Of a DNA stretch of 64,000 bases, positions 32,925 to 42,823 are shown piece after piece. How positions within the stretch are numbered: the first letter of the stretch is position 1; each line of letters opens with the position of its first letter. The translations under genes and the position numbers were made by a program. Origin of the DNA: Collinsella aerofaciens (GTDB lineage: Bacteria > Actinomycetota > Coriobacteriia > Coriobacteriales > Coriobacteriaceae); assembly GCF_002736145.1 (NCBI RefSeq), contig NZ_CP024160.1, forward strand, positions 1,240,001-1,304,000. The letters are read 5' to 3'. The notes below the pieces were generated by a model. The model saw only the letters and a program-made list of their open reading frames with translations. It was not told the DNA's origin and made no database searches.

Positions 32925-34193
32925 CTAGGAACGGTAGTCGCCGTTAATGGAGATGTACTCGTGCGTGAGGTCGCAAGTCCACACGGTGGTCGCCGCGTCA
33001 CCCGCGCCCAGGTCTGCCGAGATCACAATCTCGGACGCCTCAAAACGTCGCAGAGCCTCGTCCTCGTCAAAGGGAACAGTCAGACCGTCGCGACAGACAG
33101 GCATGCCCATCATGTCGATGGAAACGTCTTCCTGATTAAACTTCACGCCGCACTTGCCAAGCGCCATAGCAACGCGGCCCCAGTTGCAGTCGTGGCCGGC
33201 GATGCAGGTCTTAACGAGCGGCGAGTTGGCAACGGCACGGGCGGCGATATCGGCCTCCTCATCGTTCACGGCGCCGGTAACGTTGACCGTAACAAGCTTA
33301 GATGCGCCCTCACCATCGGCGGCGATATTGCGCGCCAGGCTCTCGCACACCTCGTGTACGGCAAACGCCAACTCGTCAAAGGCATCGGAGCCCTCGACGA
33401 TAGGCTCGGCATCTGTGGCAGCGACGCCGGAGGCAAGCATGATGCAGGTGTCGTTGGTCGAGGTGTCGGAATCGACCGTTACCTTGTTAAAGGTCTGCTT
33501 GACGGTCGAGAGCAGCAGGGCATGAAGTGCCGCAGGCTCGACGGGGGCATCGGTGGTGATAACTGCGATCATGGTGGCCATGTTGGGCATGATCATGCCC
33601 GAGCCCTTGCACATTCCGCCTACCGTATAGACATTGCCCGCATGACCCGCAGCCTCACTGACGTAGGATACGGCGTACTCCTTGGAGTGCGTGTCGGTCG
33701 TCATAATGGCGCGAGCGGCATCGGCGCCACCGTGGGCGGAGAGCGCCTCGTAGGCAGCAGGAATGGCGGTCTCAAACGTGTCGATCGGCAGAATCTGGCC
33801 AATCACACCCGTGGAGGCAACCAGAATCTGCTGGGGCTCGCAGCCGATGACCTGCGATGCGATGCTGCACGTCTCGCGCGCGCATGCAAGGCCGGTCTCA
33901 CCCGTGGCGGCGTTGGCATTGCCAGAGTTGACCGAAACGCCGGCGATGATACCGTAGCCCTTGTCGGCACCGCCCAGGTTGGCACGGCTCACCTGCACGG
34001 GCGCCGCGCAAAAGCGATTGGTGGTAAACACGCCGGCACCGGGACAGGGTTTATCGGGCACGACGAGCGCGTAATCCAGACGCTCGGGGTTCTTGCGGAA
34101 CCCCGCGTGGATGCCTGCGGCTTTAAAACCAGCCGCAGCCGTAACGCCACCCTCGACGGCGCGAATCTTGATATCAAACAGCTCGGTATTCAT
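32925..34193 (-). CDS. argJ: Bifunctional ornithine acetyltransferase / N-acetylglutamate synthase
   Basis: Recycles the acetyl group from N-acetylornithine to glutamate, and may also use acetyl-CoA. It has 422 residues. The self-cleavage site Ala-Thr-Met lies in MPNMATMIAVITTDAP (about 198-213), where the threonine becomes the nucleophile of the beta chain. TVDSDTSTNDTCIMLASG near 240 is the substrate loop. The cyclic pathway fits the absence of a separate argE or argA here. Confidence 0.95.
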   Translation of the reverse strand: MNTELFDIKIRAVEGGVTAAAGFKAAGIHAGFRKNPERLDYALVVPDKPCPGAGVFTTNRFCAAPVQVSRANLGGADKGYGIIAGVSVNSGNANAATGETGLACARETCSIASQVIGCEPQQILVASTGVIGQILPIDTFETAIPAAYEALSAHGGADAARAIMTTDTHSKEYAVSYVSEAAGHAGNVYTVGGMCKGSGMIMPNMATMIAVITTDAPVEPAALHALLLSTVKQTFNKVTVDSDTSTNDTCIMLASGVAATDAEPIVEGSDAFDELAFAVHEVCESLARNIAADGEGASKLVTVNVTGAVNDEEADIAARAVANSPLVKTCIAGHDCNWGRVAMALGKCGVKFNQEDVSIDMMGMPVCRDGLTVPFDEDEALRRFEASEIVISADLGAGDAATTVWTCDLTHEYISINGDYRS

Positions 34194-34329
34194 CGTCTTT
34201 ATGACTCCTTATGTCAAACAAAAAAGGCGGACATCGGTTGGTGCGCCATGCCAGTCGTGATCGTGAGACCAGCTTAAGAGTGGCGCCCCACTCGATGCCC
34301 GACTACCAAATCGTTAACAATCGAATGTG

Positions 34330-35400
34330 CTACACCGGGCACGCCACTGTGGGCAAGCCTCGTCGCTCGTCAAAGCCAAAGACGATATTGGCGCACTGGA
34401 CCGCTTGGCCCGCAGCGCCCTTGCATAGATTGTCGATGGCGCCCGTCGCAACCAGCACGCCCGCGCGCTTGTTGAGCGCGAGGCCAATCTGGGCAGCGTT
34501 GGTGCCGACGACCGAAGCCGTCTTGGGCTGCTGACCGGCATCGAGTACGCGTACGAAGGTGCGACCGGCGTAGAACTGCTTGTAATAGTCGACGACATCC
34601 TCAAGGGTCAAGGTATCGATAGCCTGCGGCGCGAGCGGCATCGTCACCGTGGAAAGCAAACCACGCTTGAGCGGTGCCAGGTGCGGAGTAAAGACGACGC
34701 GGTCGGTTAGGCCCAGAATTTGCTCGATTTCGGGCGTATGGCGATGCTTGCCCACGCCATAGGCCTCCAGGTTCTCGTCCGCGCTACAAAAATGGGTGCG
34801 GGCGTTGCAGGACTTACCGGCGCCCGTCACGCCGCTAATGGCATCGACGACCACGGGGCCGTTCTCGGCCACCCAGCCCGCGCGCACGGCGGGCGCGGCG
34901 GCAAGGCTCGTTGCGGTGGGATAGCAACCGGCGCAGGCGACCAGCACGGGTTTGCCGTCAGCATGGTCGGATGCGGCGGTCTCCAAGTCTTGGCAGAACA
35001 GCTCGGGCAGACCGAAGGCACGGGTCTTGAGCAGCTCGGGGCTCGTATGCTCGGCGGCATACCATGTCTCAAAGACGGACGCGTCGTTCAGGCGGTAGTC
35101 GGCCGAAAGATCAAAGCAGGAGACGCCCGATGCAAGCAGCGCGGGCACCTGTGCCATGGCAGCCGTGTGCGGCACGGCAAGAAAAACCGCATCGCAGCTC
35201 TTGAGCTCGGGGGCGTCATGCGTGGTGAAAACCAGATCGCTCACGCCAGCAAAGCTCGGATACACCGCGGACAGCGGCTGGCCGGCATCGGCGTTGGACG
35301 TAATGGCAACAAGTTCAAACTCGGGATGACCGAGCACGAGGCGAATGAGCTCGGCGCCGGCATATCCAGCCGCACCGACGATTCCAACCTTTACAGACAT
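34330..35400 (-). CDS. argC: N-acetyl-gamma-glutamyl-phosphate reductase
   Basis: NADPH-dependent reductase, first in the arginine operon. It has 356 residues. The Rossmann motif is VGIVGAAGYAGAELIRL (about 5-21), the catalytic Cys lies in ACAGCYPTATSLA (about 155-167) and HRHTPEIEQIL near 218 is conserved. A 136-base gap separates it from argJ. Tandem ArgR boxes lie about 85 bases upstream. Confidence 0.95.
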   Translation of the reverse strand: MSVKVGIVGAAGYAGAELIRLVLGHPEFELVAITSNADAGQPLSAVYPSFAGVSDLVFTTHDAPELKSCDAVFLAVPHTAAMAQVPALLASGVSCFDLSADYRLNDASVFETWYAAEHTSPELLKTRAFGLPELFCQDLETAASDHADGKPVLVACAGCYPTATSLAAAPAVRAGWVAENGPVVVDAISGVTGAGKSCNARTHFCSADENLEAYGVGKHRHTPEIEQILGLTDRVVFTPHLAPLKRGLLSTVTMPLAPQAIDTLTLEDVVDYYKQFYAGRTFVRVLDAGQQPKTASVVGTNAAQIGLALNKRAGVLVATGAIDNLCKGAAGQAVQCANIVFGFDERRGLPTVACPV

Positions 35401-35483
35401 ATCAGACTCCTTGTCTGCAGTTATGCACCAATGCGCATCCCGCAGCCGTCGTTATGAAGTGGGTTGAAACTTTAACACCAAAA

Positions 35484-35522
35484 GATGCATATATACGCAA
35501 ATCTTTTGCATATTCATGCATT
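35484..35522 (-). promoter_or_regulatory. Tandem ARG boxes upstream of argC
   Basis: Two 18-bp imperfect palindromes, TGCATATATACGCA centred at about 35493 and TGCATATTCATGCA centred at about 35514, lie on one face 21 bases apart. The pattern and spacing match ArgR/AhrC hexamer sites (TGnATwwwwATnCA). TATATA in the proximal box could be the -10, so ArgR with arginine would block the promoter. Confidence 0.75.
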
Positions 35523-35571
35523 GAAACAATCCCGACACATTCACTCGAAGGAATTGACAAATAGAGCGGGC

Positions 35572-35625
35572 CCGTATTGACCGACGCTCCTAACGGCGCC
35601 GGGCAATACGGGGCCCGCCCATGCG
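35572..35625 (-). terminator. Hairpin terminator after the PNPOx-like gene 1
   Basis: GCGGGCCC-GTATTG and CAATACGGGCCCGC pair around a loop that itself contains GGCGCC. CTCTATTTGTC follows on the minus strand, so the T-run is weak. Confidence 0.55.
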
Positions 35626-35655
35626 AAAACCAAGTTGTTAGGATGAGCCGGTTGG

Positions 35656-36066
35656 CTAGAGCTCGACCGGCACCCATTCGTCGTGATTACAGATAAAAGC
35701 CTCGGGATCCTCGACGCTAAAGAAGACAAGCGTGGGGTCGTTAGGCCCCTCATAGTGCTCGCCCAGGCGCTCTAGATGCTTCCACCCGGCTTCGCGCATT
35801 TCGTCTAAAGCCCGGTCATCCAAGCCAGCGCGCCCGCGCAAGATGAGCCAGCCATGGCCCGGCCACCAACTCGTGGCCTCAAAGCGCTGGTTTTGCAGCA
35901 GCTCTTGCCACACATCTTTAGTGCGCGCTGTCACAAACCACAGCTTGCCGTCCTGAATCTGTGCAAACGAGAACGGACGCACATGTGGCTGCCCGTCCAC
36001 GCTCGTCGCCAGATACCACGCCGGCACCGACGTCAGATACTCCAAAACCGTATTCAATCCGTCCAC
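35656..36066 (-). CDS. Pyridoxamine 5'-phosphate oxidase-like flavin-binding protein 1
   Basis: The protein has 136 residues with a split-barrel flavin fold. VPAWYLATSVDGQPHVRPFSF (about 14-34; core RPFSF) and GKLWFVTARTKDVWQEL (about 40-56) are the FMN-binding strands of this family. It starts with GTG behind AGGAGG. The next gene upstream is a paralogue with the same motifs. Both follow the riboflavin transporter operon, so they may use flavin it imports; the reaction is unknown. Confidence 0.75.
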   Translation of the reverse strand: MDGLNTVLEYLTSVPAWYLATSVDGQPHVRPFSFAQIQDGKLWFVTARTKDVWQELLQNQRFEATSWWPGHGWLILRGRAGLDDRALDEMREAGWKHLERLGEHYEGPNDPTLVFFSVEDPEAFICNHDEWVPVEL

Positions 36067-36110
36067 GTTTCCTCCTGTACTAGTCAGCTTGAGAGTCTGG
36101 TTTGTGTGAG

Positions 36111-36557
36111 CTAGAGCTCCAGGCGCTCCTCGCTGCCGTCGATATCACAGAAGCGCGCGGCAATGTTGCGGACCGAAAAGAAAGCAAGGCGGCCGTCGTT
36201 GGCACTCTCGTGTTCCTCGCCGATGCCCACCATGTGCTTAAAACCCGCTTCGCGAACGCGGTCGCTCACCACCGCATCGTCCTCGAGCGCGGCCTCGCCA
36301 GTTAACACGATCCAGCACTCCCCCGGTTTCCAGCCCGAAAGCTCAAACTTGGGGTTCGCGCTGAGCTCGGCCCACACGTCCTTATCGCGCGAGGTGCAGA
36401 ACCACAACTTGCCATCATCGACCATGGCAAATGAGAACGGTCTCACGCGGGGCTGATGCCCGTCGGCCACATCGGTCGTGGCCAGATACCACGCGGGGAT
36501 GCGTCTGAGGTATGTGCAGGCGCGCTCGAGTTGGGCCGTGCGGTCGATGTCGGTCAT
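36111..36557 (-). CDS. Pyridoxamine 5'-phosphate oxidase-like flavin-binding protein 2
   Basis: The protein has 148 residues, a paralogue of the preceding entry. IPAWYLATTDV (about 20-30), RVRPFSFAMVDDGKLWFCTS (about 36-55) and KDVWAELSANPKFELSGW (about 57-74) align by eye with the first copy. The acidic C-terminus differs. The start is the ATG with AAGGGA upstream. It begins 32 bases after the ecfT stop and is likely in that transcript. Confidence 0.75.
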   Translation of the reverse strand: MTDIDRTAQLERACTYLRRIPAWYLATTDVADGHQPRVRPFSFAMVDDGKLWFCTSRDKDVWAELSANPKFELSGWKPGECWIVLTGEAALEDDAVVSDRVREAGFKHMVGIGEEHESANDGRLAFFSVRNIAARFCDIDGSEERLEL

Positions 36558-36588
36558 AGGAATCCCTTTCTTGCGCTCGAATCGCGCC

Positions 36589-37389
36589 CTAAACAAGTTG
36601 CAGATTGACAACGAGAACCACTGTCACCAGTAGCGCTATAGCCGCCGCGGCCAGCGCATCGACGCGGCCAAACATAAGCGCATGCAGCCGCGTACGCCCC
36701 TGCTCGCCATGATAGCAACGGGCATCCATGGCGGCAGACAACGTCTCGGCATGACGGAACACGCCCGTGAACAGTGGAATCGCCACACTGCCGAGCATAC
36801 GCACGCCGCCGAGCGGGCCACCCGTTACGCGTGCACCGCGGCTTGCCTGCGCGTCCGCCGTCTGCTTCATCTCGGTGGCGAACTGCGGCATAAAGCGCAA
36901 CGCGATGCCCATGATCATGCCGAGCTCATGCGCAGGGAGCCCCACGCGCGCAAACGGTGCGAGCAGACGCTCAAAGCCCGCGGTGAGGTCGAGCGTAGGC
37001 GTGGTGAGCGTAATAGCGCTCATACAGGCCATCATCAAGGTCAGACGGCAGGTCATAAAAGCGGCGGAATGCAGCGAGCCCTCGCTTATCCGCAGAAAGC
37101 CGAGCTGCCACAGGATGCGCCCACTCTGATCGGTAAACAAGTTGAGCACCGCGACCACGACGACGATTGCCAGCAGCGGCGCCATCGACGACAGAACGCG
37201 ACGAACCGGCACCCGAGACACGGCATAGATCAGCACGACGAAAATTGCGACCGGTGCCAGTCCGCGGAAGCCGCTGACCGTAAGCGTCGTGATCAAAAAC
37301 ACAAAGCCCAAGAGCAACTTGGTTCTCGGGTCCAGGCGGTGGATTGCACTATCGCCGGGATAGTAGCTGCCAAACGAAAACGCCTCCAT
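36589..37389 (-). CDS. ecfT: ECF transporter transmembrane component EcfT
   Basis: Integral membrane coupling subunit of an energy-coupling factor vitamin importer. It has 266 residues and about six membrane helices. YYPGDSAIHRLDPRTKLLLGF (core HRLDPRTK, about 15-22) is the CbiQ/EcfT N-terminal signature. ADAQASRGARV (about 177-187) and MDARCYHGEQGRTRL (about 220-234) are the Ala-Arg-Gly coupling motifs. It starts within the ecfA stop codon (TAATG). Confidence 0.92.
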   Translation of the reverse strand: MEAFSFGSYYPGDSAIHRLDPRTKLLLGFVFLITTLTVSGFRGLAPVAIFVVLIYAVSRVPVRRVLSSMAPLLAIVVVVAVLNLFTDQSGRILWQLGFLRISEGSLHSAAFMTCRLTLMMACMSAITLTTPTLDLTAGFERLLAPFARVGLPAHELGMIMGIALRFMPQFATEMKQTADAQASRGARVTGGPLGGVRMLGSVAIPLFTGVFRHAETLSAAMDARCYHGEQGRTRLHALMFGRVDALAAAAIALLVTVVLVVNLQLV

Positions 37390-39293
37390 TAGCAGCCCTC
37401 CTCTCGCGCGACCGTCTTGGATTTAGCAATGTCCGCGACGTTAGAAGGACCGTCTGAGCGACCGATCAGCAAATCTGCCAGCTCGTCGGCCAGCGACTCA
37501 ACCGTATAGAGCCCGCCGCAACGCAGCGGCACGCCCGCCTCCGCGAGCGCCAACGCCATGCGCTGAGCAGCAGGTACGCCCAAGCCGATCGACTTGAGCT
37601 CATCGGCATGCGCAAACACCTGCGCGGGGGTTCCCTCGGCAAACACCGCACCTTCGTTCATTACGACGATACGGTCGCAGCAATTGGCCAGGTCATCCAT
37701 GCTGTGTGAAACCATGACAACGGTCAGGCCATCGCGGTGAAGTCGATCGATAAGCTCAAGGAAATCCCTGCGCGCAGCCGGATCGAGCCCCGCCATGGGT
37801 TCATCGAGTACCAGGACCTCGGGCTCCATAGCAAGCACGCCGGCAAACGCCACCCGCCGTTGCTGACCGCCCGAAAGCTCAAAGGGACTCTTGTCGCCGA
37901 CCGTGGAAAGGTCGAGGCCCACGCGCGAGAGCGACGACTCGACGCGACGGTCGACTTCATCTTGCGGCAAGCCAAGGTTGTGCGGGCCAAACGCCACGTC
38001 CTGCGTCACGGTTTCGGCAAACAGCTGACGCTCGGGATATTGAAACACCACGCCGACCTTGGCCTTAACCGCGGCGGCGTCTTTCTTGTTTGACAGATCG
38101 AGCCCCAGCGCGCGAACGAATCCCTCCTGGGGGCGAATCAAACCGTTGAGATGCTGGACCAGCGTCGACTTACCCGAACCGGTATGACCTGCTAAGCCCA
38201 GGAACTCGCCGCGACGCACCGTCAGAGATACATCGCGCAGCGCCCACGGGCTGCTGGGGTCGTTGCCCCAGAGAGCCTGTTTATTCGATTTGCCCGCAGT
38301 GGCCGAGCGCTTGCGCCATCGACGGCGCTCGCGGGCACTCAGCGAGTAACTATGCGAGAGGTGCGAAATCTCGATGAAGGGCTCCGACACGGCTGTCCCG
38401 TCGGTTGCAGAGGAGACGTTGTCGAGCACACGAGAATCAGATGCAGAAGGCCGCCCTGCGGTGTCTTCCCCACTCCGGTCGGCATATACCTGCGCAATCT
38501 CGGCGACCATATCCGCCTCGCGCACCTGCGCATGAACGGGCACGCCCTTCGCACGAAGCGCCGTGCCCAAGCAGCACGACGCAGGCATATCCAGGTTGAG
38601 CTCCGCGAGCTCATCTGCCCGCGTCAGAATCTCCTCAGGCGTACCGAGCATGGCAACGTGCCCCGCCCGAAATACCGCGACACGATCGGCCTCGGCGGCC
38701 TCTTCCATAAAGTGCGTAATCATCACGATGGTCATGCCGCGATCGTGCAACGCGCGGCAAGCCTTCATGAGGCCCTTGCGTCCACGCGGATCGAGCATCG
38801 AAGAAGCCTCGTCCAATATGAGCACGCGCGGTTCCATGGCGAGCACACCGGCAAGCGCCACGCGCTGCTTTTGGCCACCCGAAAGTGCATGGGTCTCGTG
38901 GCGCTCAAAGCCCACCAGGCCCACGCCCTTCAGCGCCTCACGTACGCGCTGCGCAATTTGTGCCGATGGCACGCCAAGGTTTTCGGGACCAAACGCAACG
39001 TCATCTTCGACAAGCGTTGCCACCAGCTGGTCATCGGGATTCTGGAATACCATGCCCGCGGTCGAACGAATGTCGTAGACCAGCTCGGGATCGGACGCAT
39101 CCATGCCGTTGATGCGTACTGTGCCCGCATCGGGCTGCAGCAGCGCATTCAGATGCTTGGCAAACGTCGACTTGCCCGACCCATTGCCACCGAGGATGCA
39201 GAATAACTCCCCGTCCTCGATGCTCAGATCGACGCCGTCGAGTGCCGGTACGGCACCGTCATAGCTAAAGGAAACACCTCGGCACTCAATCAT
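37389..39293 (-). CDS. Fused ECF transporter ATPase (EcfA1-EcfA2)
   Basis: The protein has 634 residues: two ABC ATPases that are separate proteins in most bacteria. Domain 1 has Walker A GGNGSGKST (35-43), signature LSGGQKQRV near 142 and Walker B VLILDEASSMLDPRG near 162. A linker of about 60 residues precedes domain 2, with Walker A GHTGSGKSTL near 369, LSGGQQRRV near 473 and VLVLDEPMAGLDP near 493. Each half supplies one site of the ECF motor. The ATG overlaps the ecfS stop (ATGA). Confidence 0.93.
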   Translation of the reverse strand: MIECRGVSFSYDGAVPALDGVDLSIEDGELFCILGGNGSGKSTFAKHLNALLQPDAGTVRINGMDASDPELVYDIRSTAGMVFQNPDDQLVATLVEDDVAFGPENLGVPSAQIAQRVREALKGVGLVGFERHETHALSGGQKQRVALAGVLAMEPRVLILDEASSMLDPRGRKGLMKACRALHDRGMTIVMITHFMEEAAEADRVAVFRAGHVAMLGTPEEILTRADELAELNLDMPASCCLGTALRAKGVPVHAQVREADMVAEIAQVYADRSGEDTAGRPSASDSRVLDNVSSATDGTAVSEPFIEISHLSHSYSLSARERRRWRKRSATAGKSNKQALWGNDPSSPWALRDVSLTVRRGEFLGLAGHTGSGKSTLVQHLNGLIRPQEGFVRALGLDLSNKKDAAAVKAKVGVVFQYPERQLFAETVTQDVAFGPHNLGLPQDEVDRRVESSLSRVGLDLSTVGDKSPFELSGGQQRRVAFAGVLAMEPEVLVLDEPMAGLDPAARRDFLELIDRLHRDGLTVVMVSHSMDDLANCCDRIVVMNEGAVFAEGTPAQVFAHADELKSIGLGVPAAQRMALALAEAGVPLRCGGLYTVESLADELADLLIGRSDGPSNVADIAKSKTVAREEGC

Positions 39294-39880
39294 GCGCGAC
39301 CTTTGACCTGATCCTTCTTGGGCGTGATGAGGCTGGAGACCGCCTTGTACACCGCAAGCGTCAACACCGAGTTGAGCACGGTCTTGATGAGGTTGAACGG
39401 CAGCACGGCAGGAATCATGAGCGGGGCGATCACATCGACCGAGCCATACCAGAACCATACGCCAATGGTAAGGTTTGCGACCATAGACAACGCCGTAGCG
39501 GCAATAACGCCGAGCACCAAGCCAATCACGGCACCCTTATAGGTATGCATCTTCTGGTAGGCAATAGCCGCGGGCAGAATGTAGCCCAGCGTGGCAACCA
39601 GGTTCATAAGCGCGCCGACCCAGTCACCCGTGGTGAGCGCATGGATAACGATCGCCATGGCGGCAACGGCAGTGCCGGCACCAGGGCCATACGCAAATCC
39701 GCACACCATCGCCGGCACCAGCGACGGGTCATACGTCAAAAACGGCGCCGAAGGAAGGATGGGCAGCTGCACGTACATAAACAGGGCACCCAAGGCGCAC
39801 ATCAGCGCCATGGTAACGAGCTGTTTGGTGCTCCACCTATTCGTGTTCTCAAAATGGATATGCTGCGACTGTTCAGACAT
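39290..39880 (-). CDS. ECF transporter S component, RibU-like (riboflavin)
   Basis: Membrane substrate-binding subunit of 196 residues with about six helices. The N-terminus WSTKQLVTMALMCALGALFM (about 17-36) has the AxxxA interface helix of S components. FLTYDPSLVPAMVCGFAYGP (about 49-68) resembles RibU. The FMN riboswitch just upstream gives the substrate: riboflavin or a related flavin. The start is the ATG with AGGTGAT upstream; an in-frame ATG inside the riboswitch is not used. Confidence 0.9.
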   Translation of the reverse strand: MSEQSQHIHFENTNRWSTKQLVTMALMCALGALFMYVQLPILPSAPFLTYDPSLVPAMVCGFAYGPGAGTAVAAMAIVIHALTTGDWVGALMNLVATLGYILPAAIAYQKMHTYKGAVIGLVLGVIAATALSMVANLTIGVWFWYGSVDVIAPLMIPAVLPFNLIKTVLNSVLTLAVYKAVSSLITPKKDQVKGRA

Positions 39881-39892
39881 AAGATCACCTGC

Positions 39893-40072
39893 CTCTTTCA
39901 TCCGGACTCTAACCGTTGGTACTGGGATCTCACCAGTTCAGCCGGCATGCGAACCAACGCACACACGGGTCGCGGACTCATCGGCTCGGTCGCAGACGCC
40001 TCGCCTGCGCCACGGCACCCCTTTGGCACCGCCCGATTTACCGCCAGTGGGGAATTCCACCCCGCCCTGAAA
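39893..40072 (-). promoter_or_regulatory. FMN riboswitch (RFN element)
   Basis: Minus-strand RNA with the conserved RFN blocks in order: GGGGTGGAATTCCCCACTGG near 40045-40065, GCGGT, GATGAGTCCGCGAC near 39970, CTGGTGAGATCCCAGTACC near 39920-39940, and AGAGTCCGGATGAAAGAGG near 39893-39910. The pieces close a P1 stem. It lies 12 bases before the ecfS ATG, so FMN probably blocks translation initiation or transcription of the transporter operon. Confidence 0.93.
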
Positions 40073-40276
40073 CAGCAATTGCAAGTGTAGCACGAGGGAA
40101 GAAGGGCGCAAGTACGCCGAGGGTAATTTGTGGTGGGGATCAGTTGCCGCAACAACCACATCTCTCACTCACACCAAAGTGATGCGCCTTTCGCGCAAAG
40201 CGCGAAACAGCAACTGGGATACGTATCCCTATCAGCCACGATCTCCGCCCACGCCGACCTCAAGGCCGTAAACGCA
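40073..40276. other. Gene-free stretch upstream of the FMN riboswitch
   Basis: This 204-base stretch shows no gene. It includes the hairpin TTTCGCGCAAAGCGCGAAA (about 40192-40210) and the palindrome GGGATACGTATCCC (about 40217-40230). The promoter of the riboswitch operon should be at its start, but I could not fix one. Confidence 0.4.
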
Positions 40277-40421
40277 GGGAATCCGGGGGCGTGACGGGGG
40301 TTTCTCTCCGGAACATTCCGCAGGACGCAAAGGGGCTCCGCAGCGCGAAGCGCGATGCGGAGCCCCTTTGCATGTCCGAGGACGTTCCGGAGAGAAACCC
40401 CCGTCACGCCCCCGGATTCCC
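40277..40421. repeat. 145-bp nested palindrome downstream of groEL
   Basis: The 38-base arms at 40277-40314 and 40384-40421 are perfect inverted copies (GGGAATCCGGGGGCGTGACG and on). Inside, GCAAAGGGGCTCCGCA (40327-40342) pairs perfectly with TGCGGAGCCCCTTTGC (40356-40371) around GCGCGAAGCGCGA. It starts 26 bases after the groEL stop. The arms are much longer than in a normal terminator and no T-run follows. Confidence 0.85.
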
Positions 40422-40447
40422 GGTGGGAGTTCTAGACCTTGTCGGCC

Positions 40448-42163
<1,716 letters not shown>

Positions 42164-42181
42164 TCAGAGATTCTGACGAGA

Positions 42182-42475
42182 CTAGGCCTCGACGACGGCG
42201 TAGATGTCGTCGGCGCGCATCAGCAGATACTTCTCGCCGTCGACCTTGACCTCGTTGCCACCGAACTTACCGTAGATGACAACGTCACCGACCTTGACGT
42301 CCATGGGGATGCGCTCACCCTTGTCGTTGACCTTGCCGGCGCCAACGGCAACGATGGTGCCGCGCTGCGGCTTCTCCTGGGCGTTGCTGGCGATATACAG
42401 ACCAGAAGCGGTCTTCTGCTCGGCCTCGTCGGGCTTGACCAGAACACGATCTGCAAGCGGCTTCAAAGACGACAT
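42182..42475 (-). CDS. groES: 10 kDa chaperonin GroES
   Basis: Co-chaperonin lid of 97 residues. It starts MSSLKPLADRVLVKPDEAEQ, with the mobile loop KTASGLYIASNAQEKPQRG at about 21-39 and the C-terminal EVKVDGEKYLLMRADDIYAV. GGAGGAG lies upstream of the ATG. Confidence 0.98.
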   Translation of the reverse strand: MSSLKPLADRVLVKPDEAEQKTASGLYIASNAQEKPQRGTIVAVGAGKVNDKGERIPMDVKVGDVVIYGKFGGNEVKVDGEKYLLMRADDIYAVVEA

Positions 42476-42503
42476 GCTTGTCTCCTCCTTTTTGGGCCGC
42501 GCG

Positions 42504-42512
42504 GTTATACCA
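42504..42512 (-). promoter_or_regulatory. Candidate extended -10 of groESL
   Basis: TGGTATAAC on the minus strand, 29 bases before the groES ATG, fits an extended -10 (TGnTATAAT). Another TATAAC occurs at about 42570 behind TTGACT at about 42590, but their spacing is too short for a normal pair. The control of this heat-shock operon is therefore unresolved. Confidence 0.4.
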
Positions 42513-42612
42513 CGCGAATTAACCCTTTTTGTTTGCGTACGCGTTGAATGGTACCCACGAATGGCGGGTTATACAACACGGAGTCAAAAAATCTTATTTT
42601 TTGGCACTTAGA

Positions 42613-42823
42613 TTTTCTGAATGCCGGGGGATAACTTAGCAGTGGCTCCCGTGTGGCTGCGGAGGGGCGGGGCATAAGGTTTCCTGCTCGGGCAGTCCTG
42701 CTCGCACGAAGGCCACATTAAGTGGCCTTCGGCTCGTGCGGAACTCGCGATAAACCTTATGCCCCGCCCCGCCGGAGCCACACGGGAGGCAGGTTAACTG
42801 ATTCGGGCCCGGCATTCAGAAAA
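42613..42823. repeat. 211-bp three-tier palindrome upstream of groES
   Basis: Outer arms TTTTCTGAATGCCGG (42613-42627) and CCGGCATTCAGAAAA (42809-42823) are perfect. Middle arms of 37 bases (42646-42682 and 42752-42788; ends CTCCCGTGTGGCT and AGCCACACGGGAG) match at 35 of 37. Inner GCACGAAGGCCAC (42704-42716) pairs with GTGGCCTTC and CGTGC (to 42739). No ORF lies within. Confidence 0.85.

Noticed and set aside
40277-40421. Simple Rho-independent terminator
   Set aside because: Arms of 38 bp and lack of a T-run do not fit; it may still stop transcription by other means.
42476-42612. CIRCE operator for groESL
   Set aside because: CTAAGTGCC occurs at about 42605, but the inverted partner at the required 9-base spacing is missing.
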